Shown: positions 5,285 to 8,795 of the stretch, piece by piece
Layout: the number at the start of each line of letters is the position of its first letter
Position numbering within the stretch: the stretch's first letter is position 1
Source of the DNA: Clostridiales bacterium UBA6330
GTDB taxonomy: Bacteria; Bacillota; Clostridia; Oscillospirales; CAG-272
Direction: 5' to 3'
NCBI GenBank assembly: GCA_002438075.1
Contig: DJSQ01000039.1
Span: 1 to 8,795 of the forward strand
Length of the DNA stretch: 8,795 bases
Made by a program: the position numbers and the translations under genes
Notes under the pieces: generated by a model
What the model saw: the letters and a program-made list of their open reading frames with translations, nothing else
What the model was told of the DNA's origin: nothing
Database searches by the model: none

Positions 5285-6045
5285 AAACGGTGTTGGTCTG
5301 CCTCTTGGCAGGGCTTGGCGCGGGGCTGGGGACGGGCTTTGCGGGCATGAGCGCGGCGGCGGTCATCAGCCCGATGCTGGTCACGTTTCTCGGGATTGAC
5401 CCGTATCTCGCGGTGGGCATTGCGTTGGCGAGCGATGTGCTTGCCAGTGCGGTTTCCGCGATTACATACGGGCGCAACAAAAATCTTGACATTCGGAACG
5501 GCTTGATTATGATGGCGGCTGTCCTTTGCTTCACGATGGTGGGCAGCTTTGTTGCAAGTCTGGTTCCCAAGACCACGATGGGGAGCTTCTCGGTGTTCAT
5601 GACGATGCTGCTCGGGGTCAAGTTCATTGTCAAGCCGTCCGTGGCTCCGAAAAAGAGTCTGGTGTCGGCAACCAAGCGGCAGAAGGCGATTCGCTCGGTT
5701 CTTTGCGGCGCTATGGTCGGGTTTATCTGCGGCTTTGTGGGTGCTGGCGGCGGCATGATGATGCTTCTGGTGCTGACCTCGGTTCTCGGCTACGAGCTGA
5801 AGACCGCTGTCGGGACGAGCGTTTTCATCATGAGTGCAACGGCTTTGACGGGTGCGGTCAGCCACTTTGCAATCGGCGGCTTCCCCGACCTTCTCCCGCT
5901 CATCCTTTGCATCCTCAGCACGCTCCTCTTTGCTCAGCTCGCCGCCCTTATCGCCAACCGCGCACAGCCCAAAGTCCTCAACCGCGCCACAGGCGTCCTT
6001 CTCGTCCTCCTCGGCGCGGTCATCCTCGCGGTGAAGCTGTTCTGA
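5278..6045 (+). CDS. TSUP (TauE/SafE) family membrane transporter
   Basis: A 255-residue integral membrane protein of about eight hydrophobic segments, the usual size for the family, whose known members move sulfite, sulfoacetate, thiosulfate or related small anions. Two inverted-repeat-like halves are visible. The glycine-rich motif GAGLGTGFAGMSAAAVISP (14-32) is echoed by VGFICGFVGAGGGMMMLLVL (147-166), and AVGIALASDVLASAVSA (45-61) by AVGTSVFIMSATALTGAVS (177-195). A cytosolic basic loop (119-139, KKSLVSATKRQK) joins them. GGAGG lies 7 nt before ATG, and the start overlaps the marR stop. Substrate cannot be read from sequence; the MarR neighbour suggests an inducible exporter. Codon use changes near residue 202: 15 of the last 16 leucines are CTC or CTT, whereas CTG and TTG are common earlier. 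The 3' end (LF-stop) lies within the edge of the downstream repeat. Confidence 0.9.
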   Translation: MLKTVLVCLLAGLGAGLGTGFAGMSAAAVISPMLVTFLGIDPYLAVGIALASDVLASAVSAITYGRNKNLDIRNGLIMMAAVLCFTMVGSFVASLVPKTTMGSFSVFMTMLLGVKFIVKPSVAPKKSLVSATKRQKAIRSVLCGAMVGFICGFVGAGGGMMMLLVLTSVLGYELKTAVGTSVFIMSATALTGAVSHFAIGGFPDLLPLILCILSTLLFAQLAALIANRAQPKVLNRATGVLLVLLGAVILAVKLF

Positions 6046-6260
6046 CGGAGAAGACCTCGGGGCGTTGCCCCGAACCCTACTTAGGGGACTTCTTAAAAGA
6101 AGTCCCCTAAGGACCTTCAAGAATTTCCCCCAAGCACGGGATTCTTTACGGAATCCCGTGCTTGGGGGAAAGTTTTTGGAGATTTTTAAGAGACTTTTTT
6201 CAAAAAGTCTCTTAAATGGGGTTTGGGGCAACGCCCCAAGGTCTTCCCCCGTCAGAACAG
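6037..6260. repeat. Complete mirrored palindromic hairpin repeat between convergent genes
   Basis: Module order from left: CTGTTCTGACGGAG; AAGACC (6051-6056); hairpin C' (6057-6063 with 6067-6073, TCGGGGC); hairpin B' (6081-6094 with 6097-6110, 14 bp); 13-nt spacer; central hairpin A' (6124-6144 with 6151-6171, 21 bp); 13-nt spacer; hairpin B'' (6185-6199 with 6202-6216, 15 bp); hairpin C'' (6223-6229 with 6233-6239, TTGGGGC); GGTCTT (6240-6245); then the reverse complement of CTGTTCTGACGGGGG (6246-6260). The whole unit is an imperfect inverted repeat whose two arms carry the same modules with different sequences, so pairing has been preserved within each stem. The ends overlap the last codons of both flanking genes. 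There is no reading frame inside. It may be a MITE-like element, a bidirectional terminator, or both. Confidence 0.9.
6124..6178 (+). terminator. Probable terminator of the marR-transporter operon (central hairpin A')
   Basis: Perfect 21-bp stem with a 6-nt loop (TTTACG), followed on the plus strand by GTTTTTGG. It lies about 80 bp after the transporter stop. The G-rich 3' arm and short T-run make a reasonable intrinsic terminator for plus-strand transcripts. In the minus direction the T-run is weaker, so the rhamnosidase transcript may end elsewhere in the repeat. Confidence 0.5.
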
Positions 6261-8486
6261 ATACGCGCCTGCGGTGAGGACCTGCGGGGAGCGGTTCGGG
6301 AGGGTGAGGACGGCGGTGGTGCCGGCGGGAATTTCAATCTCGTAGGCTACGCGGTCCTCCTTGTAGTACCAGTGAACGCGAACGGTTCCGTACTTTGTGT
6401 CGATGGAAGCGTCGGCAAAGCCGAGGGAGCGGTCGGGGTGGGGGGCAATGAGAATTTTCTCATAGCCGGGCGCCTCGGCGCACGGCTTGATGCCGCAGGC
6501 AACGCCGAAAATCCAGTCAAACACCGCACCGTAGGCGTAGTGGTTGAAGGAGTTCATCGAGGTGCTCCAGAAGCTGCCGTCCTCCTTCAGGCTGTTCCAG
6601 TGCTCCCACATCGTGGTGGCACCGTGGCAGACCGAGTAGAGCCACGAGGGGTTCTGCTCCTGCATCAGAAGCGTGTAGGCAACATCGGTGTAGCCGTTCT
6701 CGGAGAGCGCGTGGAGCAGATAGGGGGTTCCCACAAAGCCCGTGGTCATCCGATTGCCGTTTGCGCGAATCAATTCCACCAGCTTGGCGGCAAGCGCGGG
6801 GCGCTCGCTCTCCTCGCAAAGACCGAAGTGCAGAATCAGCGTCAGCGCGGTCTGCGTAATGCCCTTGCGCACCGTGTCAACCGGTGCGTGCTCGTTGACC
6901 AGAACCTCCGTGTAGGGGAACTCCTCTTTGGGCATCCCGTTTTCCATGAAGTAGTCGCGGAACGCCGCGCGGACCTTGCCGTAAAGCGTGCGGTATTCGG
7001 TCATGTCCATGCCGAGCGCCTCGCCCGCACGAACCAGAAGCGACGTGGAGTAGGCGAAGAAGGCGCTTGCAATCAGATCGTTCGAGGTTGCGCCGACGTA
7101 GGAATCCTCGCCCGCATCCATTGCGAGCCAGTCACCGTAGTGCATCCCGCCCAGCCACAGGTACTCTGCGGGACCTGCGCTGTGGAGGTAGTCGACCCAT
7201 TTCTTCATCACGGTAAGGTTGCGCTTCAGGTCTGCTTTGTTGCCGTAGGCGAGGTAAAGCTCCCACGGGACCACGCAGGCAACATCGCCCCATGCCGCCG
7301 AGATGCGGGTGCTTGCCGCGTCCGGAACCACGCCCGCGACAGCGCCCTCGGGGGTCTGCTCCAGCGCAACGTCACCCATCCATTTGCGGAAGAACTTTTC
7401 CACATTGTAGTTGATTGCCCCCGTGCGGCAGAACACCTGCGTGTCACCGGTCCAGCCGAGACGCTCGTCTCTCTGCGGGCAGTCGGTGGGGATGTCGAGG
7501 TAGTTACTCTTCTGACCCCAGACGATGTTGTGGTACAGCTGGTTGATTTTTTCGTTGCCGCAGAGGAAGCGACCCGTGCGGGTCATTTCGGAGTGCACGA
7601 CGATTGCGCGCAGATCATCGGGGTTCACCGTGTCAAAGGGGTATTCGGTCAGGCGGATGTAGCGGAAGCCCTGGAAGGTGTAGGACGGCTTGAACACATC
7701 GTCGCCGCCACTGCAAACATAGACGTTTTCGTTCTTGGCGGAGCGGTAGTTTGCCGTGTAGAAGTTGCCGTCGCTGTCAAGGACCTCGGCATGGTGCATC
7801 ACAACGCGACTGCCGCGCGGCGCGTGAAGCTTCAGTTCAACGTAGCCCGCCATGTTCTGCCCGAAGTCGACCACCAGCTCGTTCTTCGGCGTGCGGAATA
7901 CCGCGATGGGGGCAATCCGCTCGTGCTCGGTGATGTACTCGCCGACCTGCGGAATCAGCTTGGTTTTGAAGTCGGAGGGGACCGCATTTCCGACCTTTTC
8001 AATCGGCGCGGTCAGGTCAACCGTCTCGCCCATGTAGATGTCGGTGGAGAGCACGGGAGAGGTAAAGACCTCCCAATCGGGCGCGGTGGCAATGATTTCT
8101 TCGCTTCCGTCCGCATAGGTCAGGGTCAGCTCGGCAATCAGGGATACATGGTCGGAGGTGCAGTGCTTGGTGTGTCGGAAGCCGATGCAACCGACTGCCC
8201 AGCCCTGTCCGACACCGATGGAGAGGCGGTTCTCGCCCGCGCGGAGCAGGTCGGTCACGTCATAGGTCTGGACCTGTACACGGTGCTTGTACGAGGTCCA
8301 CCCGGGCGTGAGGACCGCGTGCCCGACGCGCGCGCCGTTGAGCTCGGCGACGTAAATGCCGATGGCGGACGCGGAGAGCGTGGCTTTCTTCAGCGGCTTT
8401 TCCGCCGCGGAAAAGGCTTTTTCGTAGCGGTATGCCGCCACGCCCGCATCGCGCGGGGAGGTGATCCAGGATGCAGCTTGCAACAT
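6252..8486 (-). CDS. Intracellular alpha-L-rhamnosidase, GH78
   Basis: Inverting glycoside hydrolase that removes terminal alpha-L-rhamnose from plant glycosides or polysaccharide fragments. With the start at 8486 it has 744 residues and no signal peptide. Approximate domains: N-terminal beta domain (20-185, with VGQGWAVG near 92-99), concanavalin-like domain (195-295, VVDFGQNMAGYVEL and FQGFRYIRL), six-hairpin catalytic domain (300-640) and C-terminal beta domain (645-735). The signature TDCPQRDERLGWTGD (334-348) carries D335, the likely general acid E341, and D348; TTMWEHWNS (624-632) carries E628, the likely base. These correspond to the catalytic set of Bacillus GH78 RhaB. It is shorter than many GH78 enzymes, lacking an extra N-terminal Ig-like domain. 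Start chosen: ATG at 8486, with AAGGAG 7 nt upstream. An in-frame ATG at 8510 has no ribosome binding site. Monocistronic, with its own promoter. The 3' end lies in the repeat. The natural substrate is unknown. Confidence 0.95.
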   Translation of the reverse strand: MLQAASWITSPRDAGVAAYRYEKAFSAAEKPLKKATLSASAIGIYVAELNGARVGHAVLTPGWTSYKHRVQVQTYDVTDLLRAGENRLSIGVGQGWAVGCIGFRHTKHCTSDHVSLIAELTLTYADGSEEIIATAPDWEVFTSPVLSTDIYMGETVDLTAPIEKVGNAVPSDFKTKLIPQVGEYITEHERIAPIAVFRTPKNELVVDFGQNMAGYVELKLHAPRGSRVVMHHAEVLDSDGNFYTANYRSAKNENVYVCSGGDDVFKPSYTFQGFRYIRLTEYPFDTVNPDDLRAIVVHSEMTRTGRFLCGNEKINQLYHNIVWGQKSNYLDIPTDCPQRDERLGWTGDTQVFCRTGAINYNVEKFFRKWMGDVALEQTPEGAVAGVVPDAASTRISAAWGDVACVVPWELYLAYGNKADLKRNLTVMKKWVDYLHSAGPAEYLWLGGMHYGDWLAMDAGEDSYVGATSNDLIASAFFAYSTSLLVRAGEALGMDMTEYRTLYGKVRAAFRDYFMENGMPKEEFPYTEVLVNEHAPVDTVRKGITQTALTLILHFGLCEESERPALAAKLVELIRANGNRMTTGFVGTPYLLHALSENGYTDVAYTLLMQEQNPSWLYSVCHGATTMWEHWNSLKEDGSFWSTSMNSFNHYAYGAVFDWIFGVACGIKPCAEAPGYEKILIAPHPDRSLGFADASIDTKYGTVRVHWYYKEDRVAYEIEIPAGTTAVLTLPNRSPQVLTAGAYLF

Positions 8487-8499
8487 ATTGTTTCTCCTT
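8484..8499 (-). promoter_or_regulatory. RBS that decides the rhamnosidase start
   Basis: Minus-strand AAGGAG (8499-8494) is 7 nt before ATG (8486-8484). The upstream in-frame ATG (8510) would add a lysine- and arginine-rich octapeptide, but that stretch contains this RBS and has none of its own in front. The shorter form is therefore preferred. Confidence 0.85.
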
Positions 8500-8514
8500 T
8501 TACGCTTCATTTGT

Positions 8515-8535
8515 GCCGAATCGGTATGCTTCGGC
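8515..8535. promoter_or_regulatory. Operator-like dyad in the rhamnosidase leader
   Basis: GCCGAA (8515-8520) and TTCGGC (8530-8535) are separated by 9 nt. The dyad lies just downstream of the predicted transcription start, about +4 to +24, a typical place for a repressor site controlling a sugar-utilisation gene. As RNA it would form only a short 6-bp hairpin. The regulator is not in the window. Confidence 0.45.
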
Positions 8536-8545
8536 TGTTACCTAT

Positions 8546-8574
8546 AGTATAGCATAAAATTTCCCCCGTTTCAA
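8546..8574 (-). promoter_or_regulatory. Sigma-A promoter of the rhamnosidase gene
   Basis: Minus strand: -35 TTGAAA (8574-8569), 17-bp spacer, TGC plus -10 TATACT (8551-8546), i.e. an extended -10. Predicted start is about 8539, giving a leader of about 53 nt. Confidence 0.8.
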
Positions 8575-8682
8575 GGCTTATGACAGGGGGTGAATATCGG
8601 ATTTTTCGGGGGGCGGTGTAACCTTGCTTGCATTTTGCGGAATTATGGTATGGAAAAAAATGACATTCCGTTATTTTACACA

Positions 8683-8711
8683 TTGACAAGCCGTTTGATT
8701 TGTGTTATAAT
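8683..8711 (+). promoter_or_regulatory. Consensus sigma-A promoter firing out of the window
   Basis: -35 TTGACA (8683-8688), 17-bp spacer, -10 TATAAT (8706-8711). Predicted start is about 8718. It is divergent from the rhamnosidase promoter, with about 110 bp between the two -35 elements. A loose inverted repeat (CGGAAT 8638-8643, ATTCCG 8665-8670) lies just upstream. The gene served is beyond 8795. Confidence 0.85.
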
Positions 8712-8795
8712 ACAAGAGATGAGGCATGATAAGAATTCGGGATGTTTGCATGAGATGATGCCCGTTGGGATTTTGCATATGTTCGCCCTTACACG
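8712..8795 (+). other. Start of a transcript leader or of an unidentified gene, cut by window edge
   Basis: Downstream of the promoter no known RNA family or protein is recognisable. A frame is open from ATG 8719 to the window end (26 amino-acid positions at most), but it has no ribosome binding site, since its ATG falls at the predicted transcription start. A small nested stem is possible: CGG 8738-8740 with CCG 8762-8764, and GCAT 8748-8751 with ATGC 8758-8761. A structured leader and a leaderless gene are both open. Confidence 0.3.

Noticed and set aside
4930..6231. 433-codon minus-strand frame opposite marR and the transporter
   Set aside because: Low-complexity, charged antisense translation that runs across the repeat; the plus-strand genes are well supported by motifs, RBS and promoter.
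6037..6260. Insertion sequence or CRISPR remnant as an explanation of the repeat
   Set aside because: No transposase frame, and no obvious flanking target duplication beyond the shared ends that lie in coding sequence. The inverted, non-periodic modules do not resemble direct CRISPR repeats.
8487..8510. Upstream ATG giving the rhamnosidase eight extra residues
   Set aside because: No ribosome binding site before it, whereas AAGGAG lies correctly before the ATG at 8486.
6216..8552. 778-codon plus-strand open frame opposite the rhamnosidase gene
   Set aside because: Long but compositionally unnatural, and it runs through the repeat and the rhamnosidase promoter. The minus frame is an unambiguous GH78 enzyme.
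8507..8689. 60-codon minus-strand frame upstream of the rhamnosidase gene
   Set aside because: It spans the rhamnosidase promoter and leader, lacks an RBS, and has no recognisable features.

Overview
The window looks like a piece of chromosome from a fairly GC-rich, low-redundancy member of the Firmicutes, most likely a gut-type Clostridia (Oscillospirales-like); this is an inference. It rests on strong AGGAGG-type ribosome binding sites at nearly every gene, near-consensus sigma-A promoters (TTGACA-17-TATAAT occurs three times), the gene families present, and palindromic hairpin repeats between genes. No rRNA, tRNA, CRISPR array, transposase or phage gene was seen.

Layout from left to right. 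(1) 1-136: one half of a palindromic hairpin repeat, cut by the window edge. (2) 119-2697, minus strand: a two-gene operon, an MreB/Mbl-type actin homologue followed 20 bp later by a PepD-type M20 aminoacyl-histidine dipeptidase, behind a clear promoter at 2739-2767. (3) 2821-2863: intrinsic terminator of the next gene. (4) 2875-4371, minus strand: an AT-rich gene for a protein with two N-terminal zinc ribbons and eight predicted membrane segments that form two related four-segment halves. It is divergent from (5) 4495-4758, plus strand, a small XRE-type repressor. The intergenic region holds two 18-bp palindromes of identical geometry (TGCACY-N6-RGTGCA) that overlap the promoters. (6) 4777-6045, plus strand: a cysteine-rich MarR regulator and a TSUP (TauE/SafE) transporter with overlapping reading frames, behind a perfect extended -10 promoter that contains a 23-bp palindromic operator. 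(7) 6037-6260: a complete copy of the hairpin repeat, a mirrored structure of about 224 bp between two convergent genes. (8) 6252-8486, minus strand: an intracellular GH78 alpha-L-rhamnosidase with its own promoter and an operator-like dyad. (9) 8560-8795: divergent intergenic region with a consensus plus-strand promoter that drives something beyond the window.

The genes form separate small transcription units rather than one pathway: cell shape plus dipeptide turnover, a self-contained XRE/zinc-ribbon membrane module, a MarR/transporter module probably dealing with a small anionic or sulfur compound, and rhamnoside breakdown.

Two things stand out. The first is the repeat: a mirrored hairpin cassette whose central stem differs between copies while staying perfectly paired, and whose outer ends run into the 3' ends of all three flanking genes, so that it seems to supply their last codons and stop. 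The second is the XRE/zinc-ribbon pair with twin operators, whose membrane protein is an internal duplication of unknown function.
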